A stretch of 64,000 nucleotides of DNA from RGIG4097 sp964599875 (GCA_964599875.1 CAZRHE010000002.1:1-64000), one strand, 5' to 3'; shown: positions 24,751 to 33,788, numbered from the stretch's first letter. A program made the numbers and translations. The notes: generated from the sequence alone by a model not told the origin.

Positions 24751-26571
24751 TTAATCATCGTAACTTGACGGCCTACTGCCTAAATTGAAGTAATCGTCTA
24801 CGACTTTTTCGTACGTAAATTGAGGCGACTTGAAAGACTTCTGCGAGTAAGGAGTGCAGGTCTTGAGCCCTTTGCTGAAATTCTTGAAAGTGCCTTGCGC
24901 CGCGCAAGCGTAACTTCTGATGAATTGTGAAGTTATGACGGGCATATATAGGCGTTTCACGTACATTTGACCGGGCTTTATAAGGTCGAGGTCGCTGACA
25001 GGTACGAGAGCGACTTCTTGTATGGAGTTGATTTTCGGGAGAATTTTGGATTCGAACGTCGGGACGTGATGCTTTCCGCATTCTTCGGAGAAGAGTTCTT
25101 TCGTATTTCTATTCTGTGCACCGAGGAATATATGTGAGTTGCAGTTGTCGCGAATGACGACGGATTTTTCCGAACCGTATACGATATCAATCTGTTGATA
25201 AGATTGAATTGCAAGGTGGAACCAAATATTTCTCGATCTTGCCGTCGCGATTTTGTTTTCAAAGTCCTTGATTTCGGGAATGTTGCCAAATTCGTCGAGG
25301 AGGAAGTGCAACGTCCTTGTGGATTCTCCGTTTTCCACTTTCTCGATCATTTGCCTATATACCCAATCGATGAAAAGTCCCGCGATTTGGAAATCGCTCT
25401 TTTCGTAGTCGCGAGTGATGAGAAAAATCGCAAAGGGTTGTTTTTCGGAATTATCCACGGTAATCGTGCTGTTGGTCGTTAAGGCGAATATGTGTCCGCT
25501 GAACCAGTCTTTCATCGAGCCGTCGAAGATGCCGCAATAACTGCGCATGGTCCTCATTGCGTTGTCGAGCGCTTCGGACATAAGCAATATGGGTTTCTTC
25601 GATTTACCTTTGAGAAGAGGATGTCCGGGAAGTCGAATTTTGCCGGAGAGAATGGGCAATTTAAGCGTCGTGTAATAGTCTTGCAACGTGCTCAAGTTCA
25701 TCATATCGCGGGTGAATCCGCTTTCGGGATCGATTGCGTCTTCGAGCATGCAATAAATAAGACCTTTGAGGAGTTCTTGCGCACCCATTTCCCACGTCGG
25801 ATCTTTTGTGCTCTTGATGGATATCATCATATTTGCCAGTTGATTGACAAGACTGTCGATTTCGGCGCCGAGGAAGTCGCGTTTGAAATTCACGTATTCT
25901 TCGAACTTTTCTCCGTCGGGGAACGCCTTTCCGTCGTATTCGATATAGCCGTCGCTTGAATACATCTTTTTGGGGCAAGCGTATTCAAGGCTTTTTTTGA
26001 CTCTACCCGTGTGCATAAGCGCACCTTTTCCGACCGAAAGAGTGCTCATTTTCATATCGTATACTTCGAGAAGGGGATTCCATCTGTCCGAACGAATCAA
26101 ATCCTTGAAGTTGAGCACGAAAGTCTGATAACCTTGGTCTTTCAAGTGCTGTGCGTTTCTTTCGAAAAGTTCACCTTTCGGGTCGGTCAGGAAGAGGTTG
26201 GGTTTGTTCTTTTGAGAGGAAATCGCACGAAGTTGCGGTTCGACGCAACCGGTGGTTTTTCCGCTTCCCGTCGTACCGATATAGATATCGTGGTAGTTGG
26301 GAAGGAAATAGAACCTTAATTCGCATTTTCCTTTTTCTTCTGCGGAAAGTTTTTCGAATTCGTTCATCGAATACGCTTTGCCGTCGGGGGATACATAATC
26401 GCTTGCGACGGGGAATCCGTCCACTTCGGTGTCGGGGAGGTCCTTATAGAGTACGACTTGAAGACCGTCTTCTTCAGTTAGTTCGGTGTAATCGATTTGT
26501 TTCGAGCATTCGAGATAGTCTTCTTCGTATTTTGATCTGATTGAATCTATGATGGAATTTTTCGTAGTCAT
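24751..26571 (-). CDS. VirD4/TraG-like conjugative coupling ATPase (orphan)
   Basis: A 606-residue P-loop ATPase of the type IV coupling protein family. Walker A is GTTGSGKT (99-106), followed by the family-typical LFLTDPKGELF (about 128). Walker B is LLDEFGN (D426-E427), with the ATARSRNIWFHLAIQSYQQI sensor region. Coupling proteins normally begin with two transmembrane helices; here residues 1-90 are hydrophilic and acidic, so it looks cytosolic or is recruited by a partner. No relaxase, VirB4, VirB6 or other conjugation gene is near. It lies 10 nt downstream of the hypothetical partner in one operon. Confidence 0.85.
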   Translation of the reverse strand: MTTKNSIIDSIRSKYEEDYLECSKQIDYTELTEEDGLQVVLYKDLPDTEVDGFPVASDYVSPDGKAYSMNEFEKLSAEEKGKCELRFYFLPNYHDIYIGTTGSGKTTGCVEPQLRAISSQKNKPNLFLTDPKGELFERNAQHLKDQGYQTFVLNFKDLIRSDRWNPLLEVYDMKMSTLSVGKGALMHTGRVKKSLEYACPKKMYSSDGYIEYDGKAFPDGEKFEEYVNFKRDFLGAEIDSLVNQLANMMISIKSTKDPTWEMGAQELLKGLIYCMLEDAIDPESGFTRDMMNLSTLQDYYTTLKLPILSGKIRLPGHPLLKGKSKKPILLMSEALDNAMRTMRSYCGIFDGSMKDWFSGHIFALTTNSTITVDNSEKQPFAIFLITRDYEKSDFQIAGLFIDWVYRQMIEKVENGESTRTLHFLLDEFGNIPEIKDFENKIATARSRNIWFHLAIQSYQQIDIVYGSEKSVVIRDNCNSHIFLGAQNRNTKELFSEECGKHHVPTFESKILPKINSIQEVALVPVSDLDLIKPGQMYVKRLYMPVITSQFIRSYACAAQGTFKNFSKGLKTCTPYSQKSFKSPQFTYEKVVDDYFNLGSRPSSYDD

Positions 26572-26581
26572 AACTGCCTCC

Positions 26582-27484
26582 TTAAAAACCTAATCTTTCG
26601 TTGGGGTCTGCGGAGGAGTTCGTGACTTCTCTCCAATCTTGGTTGCGATAGTTGTTGATATAGTACATCTTCTTGAAGTAGTCGAGTTCGGGGGAAGAGA
26701 GCGCTTCGATAAACGAGAAGTCGATATTGTAACGCTCGTATGCGTAAACTACGTCTTGCTTTATGGAAGACGCATACACGTAATATTCTCTCGCTTTTTC
26801 GGAGTATGTGTTTTTCTCGGACGAGGGAAGAACGGTGCAGCCCGATTTAAGATACTTTTCAAAGAGTTCCGCAAGTTCGTGGAACACGGCGGAGTTTTCT
26901 TCGTCGCCGATGAGGGAATACGCGTACGAGATAAAGTGCGCGGAGGGGATATCTCCCCAGAACGTGCATTGGAAAAGTCGTCTGATGCCCTCTTTGACGT
27001 CGACGGGACAGCCTATGCCCAGCACGCGCATAATCCCCGTTTGTCGCGTGGTAATAAGGTCGCCCGTTGCGCTCGCGGTGCTGATTTTGGAAAAACGCAC
27101 GTTTGCCTGATAGGTTTTGTAGTGTGAGTAATCGAACCAACCGGGGTTGATTTCTCCTTTTGCGTCGTCGTGCATTTTTTGCAATTTGGTGAGGACGTCG
27201 CCCTTTATGTCGAACAAAACGTCTTTATCCGAATACTCGTCCCAAAGCGTCCTGTCGCCGTATATGGCAAGTTGGTCGGTGTGCAAACCGAGCATTGTCA
27301 AATCGTTCAAGATAAGGGAAGAGCAGTCCTCGATGAAATCGTCGTCGAGGCGATATGATTTGCCGATAAAGTGAATAACTTTTTTGGCGTCCTCAATAAA
27401 TGCTGGTGATAATGCGTTTGACATCACGGTCGTCGATAGCACCATGTTGTAAAACGCCTCGTAATTTTCAAAAAATTTGTTCAT
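26582..27484 (-). CDS. Hypothetical protein, partner of the VirD4-like ATPase
   Basis: A protein of about 300 residues that I do not recognise. It is predominantly helical and aromatic-rich. A FSKISTASATGDLITTRQTGIMRV stretch in the middle (about residues 132-155) looks like a conserved loop, and FWGDIPSAHFISYAYSLIG follows. No signal peptide or membrane segment is seen. The start at 27484 has AGGAG 9 nt upstream; the in-frame codon at 27523 does not. First gene of a two-gene operon with the VirD4-like ATPase, so it may adapt, load or regulate that ATPase (inference). Confidence 0.65.
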   Translation of the reverse strand: MNKFFENYEAFYNMVLSTTVMSNALSPAFIEDAKKVIHFIGKSYRLDDDFIEDCSSLILNDLTMLGLHTDQLAIYGDRTLWDEYSDKDVLFDIKGDVLTKLQKMHDDAKGEINPGWFDYSHYKTYQANVRFSKISTASATGDLITTRQTGIMRVLGIGCPVDVKEGIRRLFQCTFWGDIPSAHFISYAYSLIGDEENSAVFHELAELFEKYLKSGCTVLPSSEKNTYSEKAREYYVYASSIKQDVVYAYERYNIDFSFIEALSSPELDYFKKMYYINNYRNQDWREVTNSSADPNERLGF

Positions 27485-27514
27485 CTTTGTCATCTCCTGT
27501 ACTACTTCGATTAC

Positions 27515-27543
27515 ATAATACAATTTTTTCTCGCAAATGTCAA
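27515..27543 (-). promoter_or_regulatory. Consensus promoter of the VirD4-like operon
   Basis: On the minus strand: TTGACA (complement of 27538-27543), 17-nt spacer, TATTAT (complement of 27515-27520). Confidence 0.8.
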
Positions 27544-27552
27544 TGGAGAACG

Positions 27553-27564
27553 AATATCGATATT
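27553..27564. promoter_or_regulatory. 12-bp palindrome between divergent promoters
   Basis: AATATCGATATT is a perfect palindrome placed between the two divergent -35 elements. It overlaps the first bases of the plus-strand -35. It is well placed to act as an operator controlling both operons. Confidence 0.55.
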
Positions 27565-27591
27565 GACCAAAATCCGAATCCGTGATATATT
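27563..27591 (+). promoter_or_regulatory. Promoter of the winged-helix triplet operon
   Basis: TTGACC (27563-27568) and TATATT (27586-27591), 17-nt spacer. The leader to the ATG at 27666 is about 70 nt and contains a second palindrome, TCCGTCGACGGA (27621-27632). The GGAAGG Shine-Dalgarno ends 7 nt before the ATG. Confidence 0.7.
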
Positions 27592-27665
27592 TATTTCGAG
27601 GAAGGAGCGGTTTATGGTCGTCCGTCGACGGATGAAATTCCCGTCGCTCCGAAAGGAAGGAATCA

Positions 27666-29135
27666 ATGGATAATTCTAATACGTATTATATAGTTTTCAA
27701 GAATTTAAGTGAACGCGATTTTATCACTTTAAGCGACGTTTCCGAATGGTGCGACGGCTCGCTGAAGGATGCTTTCGACGTTATCAAATTTTTGGCTTCC
27801 AACGGTGCGGTTAAGGACGTAGGAAAAGGGAAATTCAAAGTTATCGCGGACGAGGGAATATTTGAAAATATGCGCAGAGAAATCAACTGCTATAAACGCG
27901 CGATAAGCGAGGAAAGATTGCAAGAAATCGCGGATACTATGCCGCTGCAACTGCTTTCCGTCATAGGGTTTCTCGAAAGAAATCCCGGCGCGACTTACGT
28001 GGAAATCAGAGATTTCGTGCGTGAAGTCGTGGAGAAAGACCCTCTTTATTATCTTGCGGAAAGCGGAATAATCGTAGCCGTGCAAGACGGTTACATAATG
28101 CGTTATTACAACACGATTCCAACCGAAACGATAAATCGCTTGCCCCATCTTTTATCAAACAGTATAGCGACGAACAAAGGCGTCGGATTGACTGAAAGGT
28201 TTGCCTTTTGCGGATTCGACTCGTGGGAAGAATGGCATTACGGCGAGGACGAGGAAATCGAAAATCCGCAAGAAGTCGAAATCGAAGAGGTAGACCTCAT
28301 AACGCGGATAATGCGCAAAATGATCGGCAACGAGTCTTTTGCGGATGAAGAAGCGGAAAGGAAAAAGGAATATCTTGCGTCGAAAATCACAGACGTTTTC
28401 AAGGATAGGACTTTTCCCGTCGTGTTCGAAAATTCGAAAGGCGTGAAATTGGCGATTTCGGATGCGACCATACACGGCGATCCGTACGACTGGTTAAAAA
28501 AATGCGTTATGGAGAGCGACGATGCCACCATACTCGAATTTTTCGGCGTTGACGTCAATTTGCCCGAGTTGAGAAAAACGGAATGTATTGCGATATCTCT
28601 ACTTATTGACAGTCTAACTTTGAAGTATAACGACAAAGTCGGAGAAGTCCATATGGGTATGAACCTGGATACGAACGAAGCCGACAATATTACTTATAGA
28701 TATTTGATGCGCTACGGTGCGCTTAAATTCAACGCCGAAGTTGATACGAGCGAAACCCGATTAAGTGATTTCCGTTTCCATCAAAAACGTGTTTGGTGTT
28801 GCGTCACGGACGTTCCCGTCACCCTCGAAAACAAAGAGGTGCCGGGCGTTACTTTGCATGCGCGCGTGTCTTTGAACGGGGTCGCAAAGTACGTCGTAAA
28901 AAGCGCGGCGTACACAAACTTGATAAGCGATATAAAACCTTTCCTCGGAAAGTATTTCACAAAGGAAAAGGACCCTTTCGACTCGTACTTGGCTGAAGCG
29001 TACGTCGTCATGGAAAGCGAACGGAAGTTGGTACTTGAAAAAGAACTGGTTACACAACTGAGTGAAGAAGAGGTGGCGTCTATCAACGGCGATACCGGAA
29101 TAACAATCAAATGCGTTTTTAAGGATAAAAAGTAG
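27666..29135 (+). CDS. Winged-helix paralogue A (unknown family)
   Basis: A 489-residue protein of unknown function, first of three tandem paralogues. Residues 1-66 form a winged-helix-like module (FITLSDVSEWCDGSLKDAFDVIKFLASNG, then wing GKGKFKVI). A second related helical module lies at about 75-150 (ERNPGATYVEIRDFVREVV...YYLAESGIIV). An acidic, aromatic linker with a WEEWHYGEDEEIE stretch follows (about 185-215). The C-terminal half is alpha/beta and ends in a short strand-rich tail shared with paralogues B and C. No membrane segments. It probably binds nucleic acid (inference). Confidence 0.65.
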   Translation: MDNSNTYYIVFKNLSERDFITLSDVSEWCDGSLKDAFDVIKFLASNGAVKDVGKGKFKVIADEGIFENMRREINCYKRAISEERLQEIADTMPLQLLSVIGFLERNPGATYVEIRDFVREVVEKDPLYYLAESGIIVAVQDGYIMRYYNTIPTETINRLPHLLSNSIATNKGVGLTERFAFCGFDSWEEWHYGEDEEIENPQEVEIEEVDLITRIMRKMIGNESFADEEAERKKEYLASKITDVFKDRTFPVVFENSKGVKLAISDATIHGDPYDWLKKCVMESDDATILEFFGVDVNLPELRKTECIAISLLIDSLTLKYNDKVGEVHMGMNLDTNEADNITYRYLMRYGALKFNAEVDTSETRLSDFRFHQKRVWCCVTDVPVTLENKEVPGVTLHARVSLNGVAKYVVKSAAYTNLISDIKPFLGKYFTKEKDPFDSYLAEAYVVMESERKLVLEKELVTQLSEEEVASINGDTGITIKCVFKDKK

Positions 29136-29144
29136 GCGGGATAT

Positions 29145-30953
29145 ATGGAAAACGAAAGAAACAAAATTGAACAAAACTGCGAGAATAATTTGTCTTACCG
29201 TATTTTCGACCTACTTGAACACGGCGACGTTTTGACTTTCGACGACGTCGTGGAGTGTTGCGATACTCCGTCGAAGGCGTTTTCTACTATGAAATATCTT
29301 GTGAGAACGGGTTTTTTGAAAGAGAAAAGAAACGGAAAGTATGCGATTTTGTGTGGTGCGGAGGATATTCTCGAAATAAGGCGGGCAACTAAAAATTTCA
29401 AGAAAAGATACAGCGAGGATGAAATCGAAAAGTTTTGCAACCTTTCGCCTTCCGCTTGTATAACTACGTTGGATGTTATCGATGCAAACGGCGGTGCGAC
29501 TTATCTCGATATTTATGCGGAAGCGCGTTTCACCGTGCCTTATAATCCTTTGCCGTATTTGCTGAATTACGGCGCGGTCGTTTATTATGACGGGAAGTAT
29601 TACAGCACTTTTGACACCGAAGTCGTTAGAAATACGTATGTAAATTGTCACGGCGAAGGGTTGTCCCGCGAAGAGCGTGAACTCAATTTAAGGCGGTGGA
29701 GATGGAAAGAACCGACCGACGATATCGATTCCTATTTTTCTCGATTGAAAAACGAAACCGACTGGGACGGCTGGGGATATGACGATTATGCAGATTACGG
29801 CGTCGTTCCTTTGGATTACGACTTTGAAATCGGTGACGTAACGGAAGAAGAAGTCGCCGAAAAATTAAACGAATTCGTCGACGCAAGAATAAATGCGTAC
29901 AAAGAAGAACTCGATAAAGAAGATGACGACGAAGACGATGAAGACGACGAAGAAGAGAACAACCGCCGCAGAGATTTGCTTAGGAAACTTTCAAGAGCGG
30001 AAGCGACGAGCATAATCAGAGATCCGTCGGACGATCACCTGCGCGAACGATTGTATGTTAATATGACGCGCAAAAACAGATTCGACGATTATCGCATCAA
30101 CGTAATCGGCGAAAACGGCAAAAAAGTTAGGGAGAAAGAACAATTATTCAACATGAGCGGAGGCTTAAATAATATTGCTTACAATTTGGCGTATGAGGAC
30201 GAAACCGAATTGCAAGGACTTTTGGACGTCATAAACTTCGACGCAAAGGATTATAAGATCACTCGCGGCAAGGCGATATACGATATCGTCGACAAAATGT
30301 ACGTTCAAGTAAGTGCGGAAATTGCGGAAATCGAAAAGGCGGACGACACTTATACTTATCTTAAATACGACGAAATCGACGTCTTGAAAGAAATGGTCGA
30401 AAACGGCAAAGCGTCGGGGCTCGAAGATAAAGTGTTTTTGGACGTAATGGCAGAAGAATTGTTTAGACAATCATTCGACGATTTGGACCACGACGGCGTC
30501 CTCGTCGAACTCGCATTGAAAAGGGAATTGACGGTTTTTCTCACTTTCATAAAGGACGAGGAAAAACTAAACGAACTCAGAGACGACCAAACGAAGTTTG
30601 CGGTGAGCACCGCCGTCACTGAGATTGTTTTCGTCAACGAATACGGGAAAGAATTGAACGCATGGCTGAACGTTGAAAGACGTCCCGACGTACTTCTCGA
30701 AATTGCGTTTGCTTTCAACGGAGAAGATGCGGTGAAGGATTATTTCGGCGTTGCGGAGATGCCCGTCGACGTCTACGACCCGTTTTTGGATATGGACGAA
30801 CTCGTCGAATCGGTTGAAATTCTCGTCGGAGACGAACACGTCCCTCTCGACATGCACGATTGCGTTTTACCCCAATTGGAGCAAGAACAAATACTTAAAC
30901 TGCGCGGGAAGAAAATATTCCGCATAACCACTAACCCTAATTTGAGAGGTTAA
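29145..30953 (+). CDS. Winged-helix paralogue B (unknown family)
   Basis: A 602-residue paralogue of its neighbours. Winged-helix module 1 is at about 10-70 (LTFDDVVECCDTPSKAFSTMKYLVRTG, then GKYAIL). Module 2 is at about 85-150 (DANGGATYLDIYAEARF...PYLLNYGAVVYYDGKYY). A highly acidic Asp/Glu run occupies roughly 252-276. The C-terminal half ends in PQLEQEQILKLRGKKIFRI, which aligns with the ends of paralogues A and C. It starts 9 nt after paralogue A and ends 1 nt before paralogue C, so all are co-transcribed. Function unknown. Confidence 0.65.
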   Translation: MENERNKIEQNCENNLSYRIFDLLEHGDVLTFDDVVECCDTPSKAFSTMKYLVRTGFLKEKRNGKYAILCGAEDILEIRRATKNFKKRYSEDEIEKFCNLSPSACITTLDVIDANGGATYLDIYAEARFTVPYNPLPYLLNYGAVVYYDGKYYSTFDTEVVRNTYVNCHGEGLSREERELNLRRWRWKEPTDDIDSYFSRLKNETDWDGWGYDDYADYGVVPLDYDFEIGDVTEEEVAEKLNEFVDARINAYKEELDKEDDDEDDEDDEEENNRRRDLLRKLSRAEATSIIRDPSDDHLRERLYVNMTRKNRFDDYRINVIGENGKKVREKEQLFNMSGGLNNIAYNLAYEDETELQGLLDVINFDAKDYKITRGKAIYDIVDKMYVQVSAEIAEIEKADDTYTYLKYDEIDVLKEMVENGKASGLEDKVFLDVMAEELFRQSFDDLDHDGVLVELALKRELTVFLTFIKDEEKLNELRDDQTKFAVSTAVTEIVFVNEYGKELNAWLNVERRPDVLLEIAFAFNGEDAVKDYFGVAEMPVDVYDPFLDMDELVESVEILVGDEHVPLDMHDCVLPQLEQEQILKLRGKKIFRITTNPNLRG

Positions 30954-30954
30954 T

Positions 30955-32688
30955 ATGAGCGAGAAAACAGGCAAGAACGAAATGTCCGAAATGTTGATAA
31001 AAAAATTGACGGCAAGCGGAGAATTGACCTTTGATTCCGTTCTCGACGAGTGCGGAGGAAATGCGGTCAAGGCTTTTGCGTATATTAAATATCTTGTCGA
31101 AAACGGCTATATCCGCGACAAGAAAAAGGGCAAATTCGAGGTTTTGGATAAGGCTAAAAACGTCGGCAATTACAAAAAGCAATTTCCGAGAAGTTTCATA
31201 AAAAACTTAATCGACGTCGTTCATCGCAATTCCATACGCGCGCTTTTCGACCTTGAAGACAAGGGCGGTGTGGAGTGCGAGGAGTTTTTGGAGAGTTGCA
31301 AGGAAGAATTCACCTATAATCCCATACCTTTTTTGGAATCTTGCGGCGCAATAGTTTGCCGCGACGGCGCGTATTTCAACGCGATTCCCGTCGAATCTTT
31401 CGGCGATTTGTTGGATTTTCTCACGTACACGATAAGAGGGGATTTGAAAGATTACGAGCGCGAAATTTGTTTCAAGCGTTGGGCTTGGGAGGAGGACGAG
31501 GATATCTCGCCTTATGATTGCGATTACGAATATTTCGAATACGACGAGAGCAAAGGATATTGTCCCGATACGAGCGACTACGACGAGTATTACGAAGAGG
31601 ACGACCGCGACGAAGAGGGTAGAATCATCTTGGACCCCGACGAAGAAAAACTCTTGATGGAGATTATTGCGTATCAGGAGGAGTTGAAAAAGGAAGAAGA
31701 GGATACGGCGGACGAAACGCCCGACGAGGATTCGAACGATAAAAAGCATAGCCCGTATGAATACGTGCGCATTTGCGAAACCGAGCACGACAGAGAAAGA
31801 GAAACAAAAATAAGAGAGAGAACGCTAAGGAATATTTGCAGTTTGAAAAGACTTATGCACGCCACTCTCGTGAACGAGCACGGCATGAAACTCGAAACGG
31901 ATTTCATCGTGACGGACAGTTTAAAGGACGTAGTCGTGCACGCTATCAGGCACAGTTCGATAGATGAATTAAAGGGCTTTTTCGGCAGAGAAATCGACGC
32001 AAGGGACTTGAAATCGACGGACGGCTACTATTTTTACGGTTTCGTCAAAGATATCTATATGGAGTTGGACGGTTCGAGCGTGCGCTCCGAAAGAATCGTC
32101 TATCCCAACACCGTAAGTCTTCCGAAATCCATGAGATACTGGTTGAAAGATAAAATGATTCCCGAGGTTAAGGACAAGGAATACGTCGTCGTCGACAAAA
32201 AGGAATCTTTCTCCGTGCCGTTTATTAACTATCTACCCGACGGATTCAGCACCCAACTCAACGATAAAAAAACGCTCACTTTCTACGTGCGACTGGAAAG
32301 CGACGGCGTGCTTAAAAGCGTAAACAAAATGCAACGAGAAACCGCCGTCGAAAAGTTCGAAAGAAAGTTGCTGTTCACAAGTAAACGTGCGGACCTTTTG
32401 ATTTCGTATATGAATTTGGACAGATTTCCTCTCGACCTTTTGAGAATGACGTTCGCGTTAAGCGGCGCGGAAGAAGTGCATAAATTCGCGCACGGTACGA
32501 AAATGGATAAGGAAAATTTGGATTATGCGTCCGCCGCGCTTGACGAAGTGGATAGCGTGAGTATTATAATAGACGACGAGGAAACCGTCCTCGACAACGA
32601 GCGCACCGTCTTGAAACAACTCGAATATAAGGATATATTGCGAATGGATTACGGCGTGGTGTTCCGCGTGAAATTCAAGGGAGAATAA
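30955..32688 (+). CDS. Winged-helix paralogue C (unknown family)
   Basis: A 577-residue third paralogue. Winged-helix module 1 is at about 10-65 (LTFDSVLDECGGNAVKAFAYIKYLVENG, then KKGKFEVL). Module 2 is at about 75-145 (DKGGVECEEFLESCKEEFTYNPIPFLESCGAIV). An acidic Tyr/Asp-rich segment lies at about 185-260. The C-terminal domain ends in LKQLEYKDILRMDYGVVFRV, matching paralogue B. The ATG is 1 nt after the stop of B, and 4 nt separate it from the next small gene. Retention of three diverged copies in one operon suggests subunits of a heteromeric complex or different specificities (inference). Confidence 0.65.
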   Translation: MSEKTGKNEMSEMLIKKLTASGELTFDSVLDECGGNAVKAFAYIKYLVENGYIRDKKKGKFEVLDKAKNVGNYKKQFPRSFIKNLIDVVHRNSIRALFDLEDKGGVECEEFLESCKEEFTYNPIPFLESCGAIVCRDGAYFNAIPVESFGDLLDFLTYTIRGDLKDYEREICFKRWAWEEDEDISPYDCDYEYFEYDESKGYCPDTSDYDEYYEEDDRDEEGRIILDPDEEKLLMEIIAYQEELKKEEEDTADETPDEDSNDKKHSPYEYVRICETEHDRERETKIRERTLRNICSLKRLMHATLVNEHGMKLETDFIVTDSLKDVVVHAIRHSSIDELKGFFGREIDARDLKSTDGYYFYGFVKDIYMELDGSSVRSERIVYPNTVSLPKSMRYWLKDKMIPEVKDKEYVVVDKKESFSVPFINYLPDGFSTQLNDKKTLTFYVRLESDGVLKSVNKMQRETAVEKFERKLLFTSKRADLLISYMNLDRFPLDLLRMTFALSGAEEVHKFAHGTKMDKENLDYASAALDEVDSVSIIIDDEETVLDNERTVLKQLEYKDILRMDYGVVFRVKFKGE

Positions 32689-32692
32689 AGAT

Positions 32693-33067
32693 ATGGATTT
32701 CAAAAAATTGTTATCCGGTTACGTCGATGAAATCACGATAAGACAATGGGACGACTTCGCGGTATTTTCAGTCCCCGTCTATTTCATGGGCACGATGGAA
32801 AGTATGGCGATAAGCGTGCGCGAGATTGAAAGCGGATTCGTCTTTTCGGATTGTCATCGCACCGTTGATTATTGGGAAGAACTGGATTTAGACACCACGC
32901 AATACGAAGAGAAAATCGAAAAAATTCGCGATTCGTTCAATATCGAAAGACGGGGCAACGAATTTATCATGACCGCACAAAGCGAATGTGAAACTGTGTT
33001 GATGAATATGTTCGGATACTTTTTGCAAGGGATAATTATGCTTGCAAACGTAGCGATTGTAAAGTAG
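32693..33067 (+). CDS. Small protein, possibly DUF1828-like
   Basis: A 124-residue protein with an N-terminal DNA-or-ligand-binding-looking alpha/beta fold: FAVFSVPVYFMGTMESMAISVREIESGFVFSDCHRTVDYWEEL, then a helical C-terminus ending in an apolar stretch. The pattern of a beta-sheet followed by SD...T...EEL and a late helix resembles DUF1828 proteins found beside phage and defence genes, but I am not sure of this. It lies 4 nt after paralogue C, with GGAGA as Shine-Dalgarno, and is the last gene of the four-gene operon. Confidence 0.6.
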   Translation: MDFKKLLSGYVDEITIRQWDDFAVFSVPVYFMGTMESMAISVREIESGFVFSDCHRTVDYWEELDLDTTQYEEKIEKIRDSFNIERRGNEFIMTAQSECETVLMNMFGYFLQGIIMLANVAIVK

Positions 33068-33159
33068 TGCGTGCCTGTGTGAAAACAAAGAAAATAGAAG
33101 AAAGTAACCGCAGGTTATTTGAACGATAATAGCAGAATAAACAGTTTAGAGGTGTAGAT

Positions 33160-33699
33160 ATGAGTAAAAAAGTATTGATTTTGTCGGGTAGTCCCAGAAA
33201 AGACGGCAACTCCGATATGCTTTGCGACGAGTTTGCAAGGGGTGCGAGAGAAAGCGGAAACGAGGTCGAGAAAATAAGAATCGCGGATAAGAAAGTCGGC
33301 TATTGCAGAGCGTGTTATTATTGCGCGTCCCACGGCGGAGAGTGCGCGATTAAAGACGATATGGCGGATATTTTGCAAAAGATGATAGACGCCGACGTTT
33401 TGGTGCTTGCAAGCCCCGTGTACTTCTATTCCATAGACGCACAACTCAAAGCGGTCATAGACAGAACGGTCGCGCGTTGGCTCGAAGTCAAGGATAAGGA
33501 ATTGTATTATATCGCCACTTGCGCGGACACCGAAAACGCATCCGTCGAAACAACGTTTGCTTGTTTCAGAGGTTATGCGGATTGCGTGGAAGGCGCAAAA
33601 GAAATGGGACTTATATACGGCACGGGTGCATACGAAAAAGGCGAAATCGCATCTTCTCCCGCGATGAAAGAAGCATACGATACGGGACTTCGCGTATAA
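33160..33699 (+). CDS. Flavodoxin-family NAD(P)H-dependent oxidoreductase
   Basis: A 179-residue flavodoxin-fold protein. The FMN phosphate loop is SGSPRKDGNSD at residues 9-19. A CRACYYC pair of cysteines (about 49-55) and a later Cys are typical of the iron-sulfur flavoprotein/NADPH-FMN reductase-like subset. SPVYFYSIDAQLKAVIDR is the second FMN-contacting region. It likely reduces small molecules or acts as an electron carrier; the substrate is unknown. It has its own Shine-Dalgarno (AGAGGTG) and a terminator behind it. Confidence 0.88.
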   Translation: MSKKVLILSGSPRKDGNSDMLCDEFARGARESGNEVEKIRIADKKVGYCRACYYCASHGGECAIKDDMADILQKMIDADVLVLASPVYFYSIDAQLKAVIDRTVARWLEVKDKELYYIATCADTENASVETTFACFRGYADCVEGAKEMGLIYGTGAYEKGEIASSPAMKEAYDTGLRV

Positions 33700-33728
33700 G
33701 GTAAAACGGGTGGACAAAAAGCAAGAAT

Positions 33729-33757
33729 AAAAGCGGTTCGTTTTCGAGCCGCTTTTT
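33729..33757. terminator. Terminator between convergent genes
   Basis: A 12-bp stem with one wobble pair (33729-33740 / 33745-33756), a TTTT loop and a T-run, flanked by the flavodoxin gene and the convergent dnaI-like gene. Confidence 0.85.
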
Positions 33758-33788
33758 CAATCGATAAAGAAAGGACGGGTTGACTTTG

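Noticed and set aside
29816..30013. Serine-rich minus-strand frame opposite the acidic run of paralogue B
   Set aside because: Poly-Ser is the antisense reading of Asp/Glu codons.
24674..33067. Possible integrative conjugative element because of the VirD4-like gene
   Set aside because: No relaxase, VirB4, integrase, attachment repeats or tRNA edge was seen; the ATPase is treated as an orphan.
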